Below the pieces are notes generated by a model, which saw only the letters and a program-made list of their open reading frames with translations, was not told the origin of the DNA and did not search any database. From assembly GCF_024227715.1 (NCBI RefSeq), contig NZ_CP100448.1, positions 1,426,001-1,490,000 of the forward strand: a DNA stretch of 64,000 nucleotides, written 5' to 3'. Position numbers and translations under genes: made by a program. Source of the stretch: Halomarina litorea. Lineage in GTDB: Archaea; Halobacteriota; Halobacteria; Halobacteriales; Haloarculaceae. Below are positions 8,555-15,902 of this stretch, piece after piece (the first letter of the stretch is position 1; every line of letters begins with the position of its first letter).

Positions 8555-9070
8555 CTACGGGTACTGTGATTCGTCCGCTGCAATCGTTATCTCGTTGGGG
8601 ACGTCCGAGTACGAATTCTCTTGAAGAAGGAACGCAATAGTCACACCCACGCTTTCGCCGGGACCAACCGGAACCGCATCACCTGACGACTCCATCGTCG
8701 GGTAGGAGCTATTTTGTTCCTCAAAGAATTCCACCGCGGAGCTGCCTCCATCGTCGATCCAGAATCCCATCCCCGTGCCACCTCTGTTCCGAATCTCGAA
8801 GACTCCGTCAATCCGCGAATCCGCGTTTTTGTTGAGGCCCTCTCCACCAACGTTAGAATCCTGATTGAAGTTCAACTGGAGCGTCCCATTCGCAGATTCA
8901 CTAGCATAGGGGCTCGTCGAAACCAGCTGAATGAACGCGTTACTGTCGTTCGCTGTCGAAACATTCATCGACCGCTCTGCTCGGAAGTAGTTGACCGCAC
9001 CAGTCCCTGTTGCAGCTGCCCCCGCGGCAGCGAGCGATCCTGCACCGAGTAGGAATTTTCGCCGTTGCAT
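8555..9070 (-). CDS. AbpA/TasA-like secreted fibre protein (DUF1102-type)
   Basis: This 171-residue exported protein has a leader with RRKFLLGAGSLAAAGAAATG (3-22) followed by GTGAVNYFRAERSMNVST, the pattern of DUF1102/camelysin-like proteins in which a short hydrophobic leader precedes a strand beginning R-x-x-V/M-x-V. The mature part is beta-rich, with DSNAFIQL, NGTLQLNFN and VFEIRNRG blocks and a terminal TIAAD. Such proteins are related to Bacillus TasA and the Pyrobaculum bundling pilin AbpA, which polymerise by donor-strand exchange after SipW-type processing. The peptidase gene starts 36 bases downstream on the same strand. ATG 9070 fits the leader; a longer frame to 9244 has no leader logic. 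Assignment rests on pattern, not alignment scores. Confidence 0.68.
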   Translation of the reverse strand: MQRRKFLLGAGSLAAAGAAATGTGAVNYFRAERSMNVSTANDSNAFIQLVSTSPYASESANGTLQLNFNQDSNVGGEGLNKNADSRIDGVFEIRNRGGTGMGFWIDDGGSSAVEFFEEQNSSYPTMESSGDAVPVGPGESVGVTIAFLLQENSYSDVPNEITIAADESQYP

Positions 9071-9387
9071 CGTTGGTCTCACACGCACCGTCCGTGGCGC
9101 GCTTACCCAACCCGAGGACACATACCCGATTAGGAATATAGAGCCTCGGTAACTCAATAGAAATCCACCAGTTCTCGCAAACGCACCCTGTGGGGTCGTA
9201 TAGACACCCTCGAACGCCCGTAATCGGAGATTTATTCCGGGCACCGACGGTTTACCTTCCTTAACAATTGCATTTTCGACAGATAATTTCGCGTCAGATG
9301 CTCTGTATCACCTGATTTCCCGTGATAGAGACCCATACTTAAGTCTGACCATTCACCTCAAACACACGAGTTACGGGGGTATTCAGG
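9071..9387. other. AT-rich divergent intergenic region of the fibre module
   Basis: These 317 bases between the divergent secreted-protein and regulator genes hold no convincing gene. GC content is visibly lower than elsewhere in the window. catacttaagtc (9332-9343) is a plausible TATA region about 45-55 bases before the regulator ATG at 9388. Toward the minus-strand gene the stretch around 9120-9170 contains several AT clusters. No inverted repeat long enough to call an operator was recognised. Confidence 0.5.
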
Positions 9388-9978
9388 ATGAGCAACGCGA
9401 CGGCACGACTCGAACCCGACGAGGAGACACAGGAGGCAGAACTGACCGAAGCAGAGGTCTTCGACGTGTTGAGTAACCAGCGCAGGCGCTTCACCTACCA
9501 CTACCTGAAGCAGGCGGACTCGCCGGTGGTGGACCTGCGGCAGGTGGTCGACCACGTCGCGGCCTGGGAGTGCGAGAAGGAGGTGCGCGAACTCACGTCC
9601 GCCGAGCGCAACCGCGTCTCGACGGCGCTCCACCAGTTCCACCTGCCGAAGATGGACGACTGCGGGTTCGTGGAGTACGACCAGCAACGGGGGCACGTCG
9701 AACTGTCCGACCCCGCGACGGAACTGGAGGTGTACCTCGACGTGGTCCCCGGCCCGGACGTGCCGTGGAGCCGGTACTACATCGGGCTCGCGGGGGTGAA
9801 CGCCGTCGTCCTCGCGGGCGTCCTCGTGGACGTGGCACCCTTCTCCCTCCTGCCGCCGACGTCGTGGCTCGTCTTCCTCGTGGCCTCGCTCGTCGTCTCG
9901 GCGGCGGCGCACACCTACCTCACGCGCAGGATGCGCCTCGGGTCGGCCGACGACCCGCCGGGGCGGGTGGAGCGATGA
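9388..9978 (+). CDS. Membrane-tethered DUF7344 transcription regulator
   Basis: This 196-residue protein carries a haloarchaeal DUF7344 winged-helix domain (about 20-112: FDVLSNQRRRFTYHYL, ELTSAERNRVSTALHQFHLP, DDCGFVEYD). Two hydrophobic helices follow (about 130-150 and 158-178) and a basic end. The topology suggests a DNA-binding domain held at the membrane by its C terminus. Its stop overlaps the next ATG (ATGA, 9975-9978), coupling it to a second secreted protein. Position opposite the peptidase operon makes control of the fibre module likely. Ligand and target are unknown. Confidence 0.8.
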   Translation: MSNATARLEPDEETQEAELTEAEVFDVLSNQRRRFTYHYLKQADSPVVDLRQVVDHVAAWECEKEVRELTSAERNRVSTALHQFHLPKMDDCGFVEYDQQRGHVELSDPATELEVYLDVVPGPDVPWSRYYIGLAGVNAVVLAGVLVDVAPFSLLPPTSWLVFLVASLVVSAAAHTYLTRRMRLGSADDPPGRVER

Positions 9979-10577
9979 GCTTTCGCCTCCGACACCTCCT
10001 GCTCGTCTGCGCGGCGGTCTGTCTCGTCGTCGGCACCGGCGCCTTCTCCGCGGCGTCCGTCGACCGGGGCGTCTCGGTCAGCGTCGTCGAGGACGAGGAC
10101 GCCTACCTCGGACTGGAGATTCCCGACGAACTGCAGGTGGCGAGCGCGCGTCCCGGACAGGGCGGCGAATCTAGTGCCGGACCGCCCTTCGGGACCGATG
10201 CGGACACGCCGAACGAGGGGGAGGACCCGGGTGCGGGGACCGCCGCGCGGACGACCGGGACGGCCGCTGGGGTCGCCGAGCCACCGGGCCAGCGAGAGCG
10301 GACCGTCGTCTTGCTCCACGTAACCAACCGGTTCCGGACGCCCGTGGACGTGACCGTCGAACTCGACGCCGGGCCCGGGATGCCGCGAGTCGGCCCCGAT
10401 ACGCAGACGGTCGGCCTCGCGGTCGGGGAACGGGCCCCGGTGGATGTGTCGGTCACCTGTCCGGCGGATCGCCCCTCCGAGGTCCTCACGCTCTCCATCA
10501 CTGCTGTCGGTACCGACGGCGGTGACGGCGTCTCCGTCACGGCGACTCGTCAGGTCACCGTCTCCTGCGTCCGGTAG
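9975..10577 (+). CDS. Second SipW-dependent-type secreted protein
   Basis: This 200-residue exported protein has a leader helix (6-20) followed by GTGAFSAASVDRGVSVSVVE (20-39), which closely follows the consensus seen after the leader of haloarchaeal SipW-cognate proteins (TGAFS-x-x-x-x-DR-x-V-x-V-x-V). After DAYLGLE a low-complexity Gly/Pro/Thr/Glu linker (about 54-100) leads to a beta-sandwich-like domain (103-200) with strands LLHVTNRF, VDVTVELDA and VTATRQVTVS. The linker is unusual for a simple pilin and may make this an adaptor, cap or minor subunit. It is translationally coupled to the upstream regulator. The function is inferred from leader and context only. Confidence 0.62.
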   Translation: MSFRLRHLLLVCAAVCLVVGTGAFSAASVDRGVSVSVVEDEDAYLGLEIPDELQVASARPGQGGESSAGPPFGTDADTPNEGEDPGAGTAARTTGTAAGVAEPPGQRERTVVLLHVTNRFRTPVDVTVELDAGPGMPRVGPDTQTVGLAVGERAPVDVSVTCPADRPSEVLTLSITAVGTDGGDGVSVTATRQVTVSCVR

Positions 10578-10590
10578 CCCCAGAAAGTTT

Positions 10591-10606
10591 TACTCCCGTT
10601 CGAGTA
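10591..10606. promoter_or_regulatory. TrmB operator before gluconate dehydratase
   Basis: The sequence TACTCCCGTTCGAGTA is an exact match to the TrmB consensus described in Halobacterium, TACT-N7/8-GAGTA, with a 7-base spacer. It lies 12 bases before the ATG at 10618 and directly follows an AT-containing box (agaaagttt, 10582-10590), so bound TrmB would cover the region between TATA box and transcript start. That position fits repression of a sugar-degradation gene. The trmB gene itself is 3 kb downstream. Confidence 0.8.
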
Positions 10607-10617
10607 AGAGTTGCCAC

Positions 10618-11853
10618 ATGGCCCGGGACTACGCCTCGCTACACGACCCGAACGCGGAGTACACCATGCGGGACCTCTCCTCGGAGACGATGGGGCTCTC
10701 GAACTCGCGGGGCTCCCGCGACGTCGAGATCACCGACGTCCAGACCTGCATGGTCGACGGCAACTTCCCGTGGACGCTCGTGCGCGTCTACACCGACGCG
10801 GGCGTCGTCGGCACCGGCGAGGCCTACTGGGGGGCGGGCGTCCCGGAACTCGTCGAACGGATGAAGCCGTTCGTCGTCGGGGAGAACCCCCTCGATATCG
10901 ACCGCCTGTTCGAACACCTCGTCCAGAAGATGTCCGGCGAGGGGGCCGTCGGCGGCGTCACCGTCACCGCCATCTCGGGCATCGAAATCGCGCTCCACGA
11001 CCTCGCAGGGAAACTGCTCGACGTCCCTGCCTACCAGTTGCTCGGGGGCAAGTACCGCGACGAGGTCCGGGTGTACTGCGACTGTCACACCGCGGACGAG
11101 GCCGACCCGGAGGCCTGCGCGGACGAGGCCGAACGCGTCGTCGAGGAACTGGGCTACGACGCGCTGAAGTTCGACCTCGACGTGCCCTCGGGCCACGAGA
11201 AAGACCGCGCGAACCGCCACCTGCGCGGCGGCGAGGTCCGGCACAAGGCCCGCATCGTCGAGGCCGTCACAGAGCGGGTCAAGGACCGCGCCGACGTCGC
11301 CTTCGACTGCCACTGGACCTACTCGCCCAACAGCGCCGACCGCTTGGCGAAGGCCATCGAGGAGTTCGACGTCTGGTGGCTGGAAGACCCCGTCCCCCCC
11401 GAGAACCACGACGTCCAGCGGACGGTCACGAAGGGGACGACGACGCCCATTACCGCCGGGGAGAACGTCTACCGCAAGCACGGCCACCGTCGCCTCCTCG
11501 AAGAGCAGGCGGTCGACATCGTCGCCCCCGACATGCCGAAGGTCGGCGGGATGCGCGAGACGCGCAAGATTGCGGACCTCGCGGACACCTACTACGTCCC
11601 CGTCGCCATGCACAACGTCTCCTCGCCCGTAGCGACGATGGCGAGCGCCCACGTCGGCGCGGCGATCCCCAACGCCCTCGCCGTCGAGTACCACTCCTAC
11701 GAACTCGGCTGGTGGTCGGACCTCGTCGAGGAGGCGGTCATCGAGGACGGGCGCATCGAGGTTCCCGAGCGCCCCGGCCTCGGGATCACCCTCGACATGG
11801 ACGTCGTCGCGGACCACCTCGTCGACGGTGAGGAGTTGTTTGACGAAGCGTAA
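10618..11853 (+). CDS. gad: D-gluconate dehydratase (enolase superfamily)
   Basis: This 411-residue mandelate-racemase/enolase-superfamily enzyme dehydrates gluconate to 2-keto-3-deoxygluconate, the second step of the semi-phosphorylative Entner-Doudoroff pathway. The barrel carries the general base region LKFDLDVPSG, the metal ligands in FDCHW, WLEDPVPP and TAGEN, and the C-terminal AMHNVSSP. The start ATG 10618 is fixed by the close upstream TrmB operator and AT box. The extra N-terminal 30 residues before the capping domain are usual for haloarchaeal members. The TAA stop sits in the loop of a perfect hairpin (11842-11861). Galactonate or xylonate dehydratase are alternatives; context favours gluconate. 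Confidence 0.88.
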   Translation: MARDYASLHDPNAEYTMRDLSSETMGLSNSRGSRDVEITDVQTCMVDGNFPWTLVRVYTDAGVVGTGEAYWGAGVPELVERMKPFVVGENPLDIDRLFEHLVQKMSGEGAVGGVTVTAISGIEIALHDLAGKLLDVPAYQLLGGKYRDEVRVYCDCHTADEADPEACADEAERVVEELGYDALKFDLDVPSGHEKDRANRHLRGGEVRHKARIVEAVTERVKDRADVAFDCHWTYSPNSADRLAKAIEEFDVWWLEDPVPPENHDVQRTVTKGTTTPITAGENVYRKHGHRRLLEEQAVDIVAPDMPKVGGMRETRKIADLADTYYVPVAMHNVSSPVATMASAHVGAAIPNALAVEYHSYELGWWSDLVEEAVIEDGRIEVPERPGLGITLDMDVVADHLVDGEELFDEA

Positions 11854-11911
11854 GCTTCGTCGAGCTAACGGAGCTCTGCTCCGCCCCGTTCGATTCGACG
11901 TAGTTGAATCG
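11842..11911. repeat. Three consecutive stem-loops at the gad 3' end
   Basis: Hairpin one pairs gacgaagc (11842-11849) with gcttcgtc (11854-11861) around a gtaa loop that contains the gad stop codon. Hairpin two pairs cggagc (11869-11874) with gctccg (11878-11883). Hairpin three pairs cgattc (11891-11896) with gaatcg (11906-11911). None is followed by a T run. They may be a 3' processing, stability or termination structure, or a decayed palindromic repeat; the remaining 195 bases to the next gene hold nothing else recognisable. Confidence 0.6.
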
Positions 11912-12106
11912 CGTCAGCGAACCGTCGATTCGCACCCCGGCCCACCTGGCGAGACAGTTTCGTCGGCGCAACGATGGGCGGAAACCGCTGTACCCTTCGT
12001 TTCACACTGGCAACAACATCTTTATTCTAGAACAGTCGTGAACGGTCTGGAGTCGGTGTAAACGGTACCACCCATTTACCCTCCCGATCCCCGTCGGTGC
12101 ACTCGA

Positions 12107-12574
12107 ATGAGTTCCGAGCGAGAGCAGACGGATGGGTCGACGGGAACCGCACCGGACGTGGCGGACGGCGAGGCACCCGCCCGGGTCACTCGCGACGACG
12201 CGTACCACATCCTGCAGAACGAGCGCCGTCGTCGGGCGCTCGCGTTCCTCGCCGAGCGCGACTGGCTGGTGAACGTAGGGGTCGTCGCCGAGCACATCGC
12301 CGCCATCGAGAACGACGTCGACGTGGACGAACTGACCGCCCAGCAACGGAAGCGCGTCTACATCTCGCTGTACCAGGCGCACCTGCCGAAACTCGACGAA
12401 CACGGCATCGTCGACTACGACCAGTCGCGCGGCACCGTCGAACCCCTCCCCCTCCTGCGGGCGTTCGAACCGTACCTCGTGGAGGAGGACCTCGTCGCCC
12501 CGACCGCGTCCGAGCGACTCCTCGGGGGCGTCTCCGGCCTCGTCGGGATCGTCGGCGCGGCCTTCGGTCGCTGA
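12107..12574 (+). CDS. DUF7344 transcription regulator
   Basis: This 155-residue protein has an acidic, disordered N terminus (1-27) and a DUF7344 winged-helix domain (about 28-115) with the signature HILQNERRRRALAFLAE, LTAQQRKRVYISLYQAHLP and EHGIVDYDQ. The C-terminal segment VSGLVGIVGAAFG may be a short membrane-associating helix. It lies between gad and kdgK but faces away from kdgK, so a pathway role is possible yet unproven. The promoter region contains ctttattctag near 12020 and a weaker box closer to the gene. The family is common in haloarchaea, with few characterised members. Confidence 0.82.
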   Translation: MSSEREQTDGSTGTAPDVADGEAPARVTRDDAYHILQNERRRRALAFLAERDWLVNVGVVAEHIAAIENDVDVDELTAQQRKRVYISLYQAHLPKLDEHGIVDYDQSRGTVEPLPLLRAFEPYLVEEDLVAPTASERLLGGVSGLVGIVGAAFGR

Positions 12575-12584
12575 TTCCGCCGGT

Positions 12585-13532
12585 TCAGCGCGCTACCCGC
12601 TCCGTGTCGGCCGCGAACCGCTCCAGGTCCGCGCGGGTCGGGAGCCCCTCGATGTCGCCCGCGACGGTGGTGGCGAGCGCACCGCAGGCGGCCGCCCGCT
12701 TTGCCGCGTCGAGGGGTTCGAGGCCGTCCAGTCGTCCCGAGAGGTAGCCCGCGACGAAGCCGTCGCCCGCGCCGACGGTGTCGACGACGCGTTCGACGGG
12801 CACGGCGGGGACCCGTTCGGCGACGTCCGCCGTCGCGACGTACGCGCCCTCCCCGCCGAGGGTGACGACCACCTCGCTCGCCTCCCGGTCGCGAAAGCCC
12901 GCCGCGATCTCCGCGGGGTCGGTCGTCCCCAGCAACACTTTCCCCTCTTCGACGCCGGGGAAGACGACGTCAGCGCGTTCGGCGAGGGGGAGGAGCGTCT
13001 CGCGCATCGCGTCCTCGTCCCACAGTTTGAACCGGAGATTCGGGTCGAACGACACCCGGGTGCCCTGCTCGCGGGCGAGGGCGGCCGCCTCGAAACAGAG
13101 GTCGCGACAGGACGCAGAGAGAGCGGGCGTGATGCCCGTCAGGTGGAGGAACTCGCTCTCACCCACCACGCTCGCGGGGACGTCCTCGGGGTCGAGGCGA
13201 CTCGCCGCCGACCCGTCGCGGTAGTAGAACACGCGGCTCTCGCCCACCTCGCGGCGCTCCTTGAACATCAGCCCCGTCGGCGCGTCGGGGTCGAAGGCCA
13301 CCTCGGTCGTGACGCCCTCCCCGCGGACGGTGTCGCGGACGTACCGGCCGTGTGGGTCCTCGCCCACCCTGCTGACCCACGTCGCGTCGTGGCCGAGTCG
13401 CGCGAGGCCGATGGCGACGTTGCTCTCCGCCCCGCCGATGCGCTTCGAGAACCGGTCCGCGTACCGCAGCGGACCCGTCTCGGTGGGGTTCATCAGCACC
13501 ATCGTCTCGCCGACAGTGAGTACGTCAGTCAT
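12585..13532 (-). CDS. kdgK: 2-keto-3-deoxygluconate kinase
   Basis: This 315-residue PfkB-family kinase phosphorylates 2-keto-3-deoxygluconate at C6, the committing phosphorylation of the semi-phosphorylative pathway. The N-terminal GGAESNVAIGLARLG (33-47) and the C-terminal anion hole DTVGAGDGFVAGYLSG with catalytic Asp are present, and KLWDEDAMRETLLPL matches haloarchaeal KdgK. ATG 13532 was used; a much longer open frame extending into trmB is spurious. It is divergent from trmB over a 72-base gap holding a shared AT box and a TrmB-like site. It is convergent with the DUF7344 gene, 10 bases apart. Confidence 0.92.
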   Translation of the reverse strand: MTDVLTVGETMVLMNPTETGPLRYADRFSKRIGGAESNVAIGLARLGHDATWVSRVGEDPHGRYVRDTVRGEGVTTEVAFDPDAPTGLMFKERREVGESRVFYYRDGSAASRLDPEDVPASVVGESEFLHLTGITPALSASCRDLCFEAAALAREQGTRVSFDPNLRFKLWDEDAMRETLLPLAERADVVFPGVEEGKVLLGTTDPAEIAAGFRDREASEVVVTLGGEGAYVATADVAERVPAVPVERVVDTVGAGDGFVAGYLSGRLDGLEPLDAAKRAAACGALATTVAGDIEGLPTRADLERFAADTERVAR

Positions 13533-13556
13533 GGTACGCGATTCCGAAGAGTGTGC

Positions 13557-13580
13557 AACTCGCTTACCAGTAAATATTTC
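13557..13580. promoter_or_regulatory. Shared kdgK/trmB promoter with TrmB-like operator
   Basis: On the minus strand 13572-13557 reads TACT-N7-GAGTT, one mismatch from the TrmB consensus. It abuts the palindromic AT box taaatatttc (13571-13580). Toward trmB (ATG 13605) the box is 25-34 bases upstream, ideal for a leaderless transcript. Toward kdgK (ATG 13532) it is 39-48 bases upstream, with the operator between box and start. TrmB could therefore repress kdgK and sense its own level from one site. Confidence 0.6.
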
Positions 13581-13604
13581 GGGTGGCGATGACAAGCGCT
13601 GGCA

Positions 13605-14651
13605 ATGACCGCGGACGACCTGCGAGACTCTCTGGAGGCGATGGGCGACCGCTTCGACTTCGGCGAGTACGAGATCGAGGCGTACCTGGCGGTGCTCGAA
13701 CACGGCGAACTCACCGCGAGCGACATCGCGGACCACACGGACATCCCTCAGCCCCGGGTGTACGATACGGTCCGCAAACTGAGCGACCGCGGGGTCGTGG
13801 AGGTCCGCGAGTCGCGTCCGATGCGCGTCGTCGCCCTCGACCCCGCCGAGGTGTTCCCCTCGGTCCAGCGCTCGCTGGAGGAGATGGTCGAGGAACTGGC
13901 CGCCCGCTACACCGCCCCGACGCGGGAGACGGAGGCCGTCTCGCTCGTCAAGTCGCGCCCGAGCGTCGTCCGCTACCTCGATGCGGTCATCGAGAGCGCG
14001 GAGTACGAACTCGTCTGCTCGCTCACGCCCGAACTGCTCGACCGCTTCGAGGACCACCTCCGCGAGGCCGTCGAGGCGGACGTGACCGTCGAACTCATCG
14101 TCACGCCCGCGCGCGACGCCCCCACGACCGACGCCTTCGACTACGCGGGGGTCGCCACCGAGTCCCGCGTCCGCCGGGGCATCACGACGCCGGTGATGGC
14201 CGTCGCGGACGGCGAGCGCTCGGTGTACGCCACGCAGGACGCCCTCACCGACACCGCCGAGCGATACGGCGTCATCTTCAACCGGTCTGCGCTCGGGTTC
14301 CTCGTCGGCGGCTTCTTCAACACGGTGCTGTGGACGACGGCCGAACCGCTGGTGTCGAACCGGGACCCGCGCCCGTTCCCCCGCCGGTACGCCTCCATCC
14401 GCCGGTGTCTGAAGGACGTCCGCGAGGTCGAGGAGGACCTCTACGCCACCATCGAGGGGCGCGACGTGGAGACGGGCGAACGACGCACGGTCACCGGGCG
14501 CATCGTCGACGTGGAGATGCTCGATACCAGTGAAATAGCGACGATGGCGCTCGAAACCGACACGGGACGGGTCACCGTCGGCGGGCGGGTGGCCGCACTG
14601 GAGGACGTGGAGGCCCACGAGATCGTGGTGGACGCGAGGACCGACCGATGA
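13605..14651 (+). CDS. trmB: TrmB family sugar regulator
   Basis: This 348-residue regulator has an N-terminal winged helix (about 17-75: [38 protein letters not shown], the usual TrmB recognition helix) followed by an effector domain with the HKD-like fold of the family. In Halobacterium TrmB controls central sugar metabolism and cofactor genes in response to glucose. Here it sits beside kdgK and two kilobases from gad, with matching operator sequences at both. Its stop overlaps the next start (ATGA, 14648-14651), coupling it to a HAD hydrolase. The unusual linkage to its presumed targets supports a local pathway regulator. Confidence 0.9.
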   Translation: MTADDLRDSLEAMGDRFDFGEYEIEAYLAVLEHGELTASDIADHTDIPQPRVYDTVRKLSDRGVVEVRESRPMRVVALDPAEVFPSVQRSLEEMVEELAARYTAPTRETEAVSLVKSRPSVVRYLDAVIESAEYELVCSLTPELLDRFEDHLREAVEADVTVELIVTPARDAPTTDAFDYAGVATESRVRRGITTPVMAVADGERSVYATQDALTDTAERYGVIFNRSALGFLVGGFFNTVLWTTAEPLVSNRDPRPFPRRYASIRRCLKDVREVEEDLYATIEGRDVETGERRTVTGRIVDVEMLDTSEIATMALETDTGRVTVGGRVAALEDVEAHEIVVDARTDR

Positions 14652-15871
14652 ACCGCTACGACCGCCTGTACGAACTGTACGACGGCTTCGACGCCACCAC
14701 CCTGCGGGAGTACCAGAGCTTCGTCGACCTCTTTCCCGCCCTCGGGTCGCGTGTCGCCCTCGACCACTGGCGGCGCGCGAGCGACGAACTCGACCGGCGC
14801 AAGGACGATATCCGGGAAGCGTTCCCCGCGGGAGAGACGTTCGCGGCCATCGCCGCCCACGCCACCCGCGAGGAGTCGTTCACCGCCCTCGACCTCTGTA
14901 CGAAGTACGGCCGAGCGGTGAACGTCCTCGTCCTCGACGTGGACGAGACGCTCCGGTCGGCGGGGCGCACCGACAACGAGATTCCCCGCGAGACGCTCCA
15001 CCTCCTGACGGAACTCCACGAGGAGGGGATGCCCATCGTCATCTGCACCGGCCAGACGCTGGAGAACGTCAAGGGGTTCATCACGCAGGGACTGGGCAAC
15101 GAACTCGTCCACTCGGGGACGTTCTCCATCGTCTACGAGGCGGGCAACGGCGTGTTCACGCCCGGCCACGGCACCGACACGAAGCGCCTGCTCTACGAGA
15201 CGCTGGGCGAGGACGTCCGCGACGTGTTCGACGAGGTGCGCTCGCGCGCCCTGCGCGACGCTCCCGAGTCGGTCCGGCGAGGCTGTCACCTGCAGGGCAA
15301 CGAGTTCAACGTCACCCTGAAGCCCAACTTCCAGACCGGGAGCGCGGAGGCCGTCGACGTCATCGACGAGGGGATGATCCACCTCATCGACCTCGTGGGT
15401 GAGGCCGTCGCAGACGGGTCGCCCGAGACCGCTCGCGCGTTCTACGCCGCCGCCGACCCGGAACTCCGCGAGGTACTGGAGCGCGCGGGCGAGGTCCCCG
15501 ACACCGACACCGAGGACGTGGCCAGCGACGTGGTCGCGACCTACGAGCGCATCGACGTGGGCTACTACGAGGGCGACGCTGCCGAGGTGGGAAGCCTCGA
15601 ACTCGACAAGGTCGCGGGCGTGGAGGGTGCCCTCGACGTCCTCGGCGTCGACGACCCGTTCGCCCTCGTCATGGGCGACTCGAAGAGCGACCTGCGGGTC
15701 ATGGAGTGGGCCGAGGAGAACGACTGCGGTGTCGCGGCGGCCCCGGACCACGCCTCGGAGGTGGTCCTCGAACACGTCCTCGGCACCGACGAACTGGTCT
15801 TCGACCGGGACGACGCGGCCTCGATGCTCCGCATCGTCTACGCGCTGGACCGACTCGTGGACCTCGAATAG
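14648..15871 (+). CDS. HAD superfamily hydrolase coupled to trmB
   Basis: This 407-residue protein has an all-helical N-terminal region (1-95) and a HAD phosphatase domain. Motif I is [10 protein letters not shown] (about 97-106), the motif II region is ICTGQT, and motif IV is [11 protein letters not shown] near residue 345. A large insert of about 190 residues separates the motifs and should form a substrate cap. It starts within the trmB stop, so it is co-translated with the regulator. A sugar-phosphate phosphatase that adjusts TrmB effector levels would make sense, but this is inference; no substrate motif was recognised. The long N-terminal extension distinguishes it from ordinary trehalose-phosphate or sucrose-phosphate phosphatases. 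Confidence 0.8.
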   Translation: MNRYDRLYELYDGFDATTLREYQSFVDLFPALGSRVALDHWRRASDELDRRKDDIREAFPAGETFAAIAAHATREESFTALDLCTKYGRAVNVLVLDVDETLRSAGRTDNEIPRETLHLLTELHEEGMPIVICTGQTLENVKGFITQGLGNELVHSGTFSIVYEAGNGVFTPGHGTDTKRLLYETLGEDVRDVFDEVRSRALRDAPESVRRGCHLQGNEFNVTLKPNFQTGSAEAVDVIDEGMIHLIDLVGEAVADGSPETARAFYAAADPELREVLERAGEVPDTDTEDVASDVVATYERIDVGYYEGDAAEVGSLELDKVAGVEGALDVLGVDDPFALVMGDSKSDLRVMEWAEENDCGVAAAPDHASEVVLEHVLGTDELVFDRDDAASMLRIVYALDRLVDLE

Positions 15872-15902
15872 GAACGACCCGTTCTCGCCGCCGGTTCGCG
15901 GT

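Noticed and set aside
8714-9052. 112-residue plus-strand frame opposite the AbpA/TasA-like gene
   Set aside because: No promoter or domain; the minus-strand protein has a coherent leader and beta pattern.
9071-9387. AT-rich region considered as a replication origin
   Set aside because: No orc/cdc6 gene nearby and no repeated origin-box motif recognised; promoter and local low GC explain the composition.
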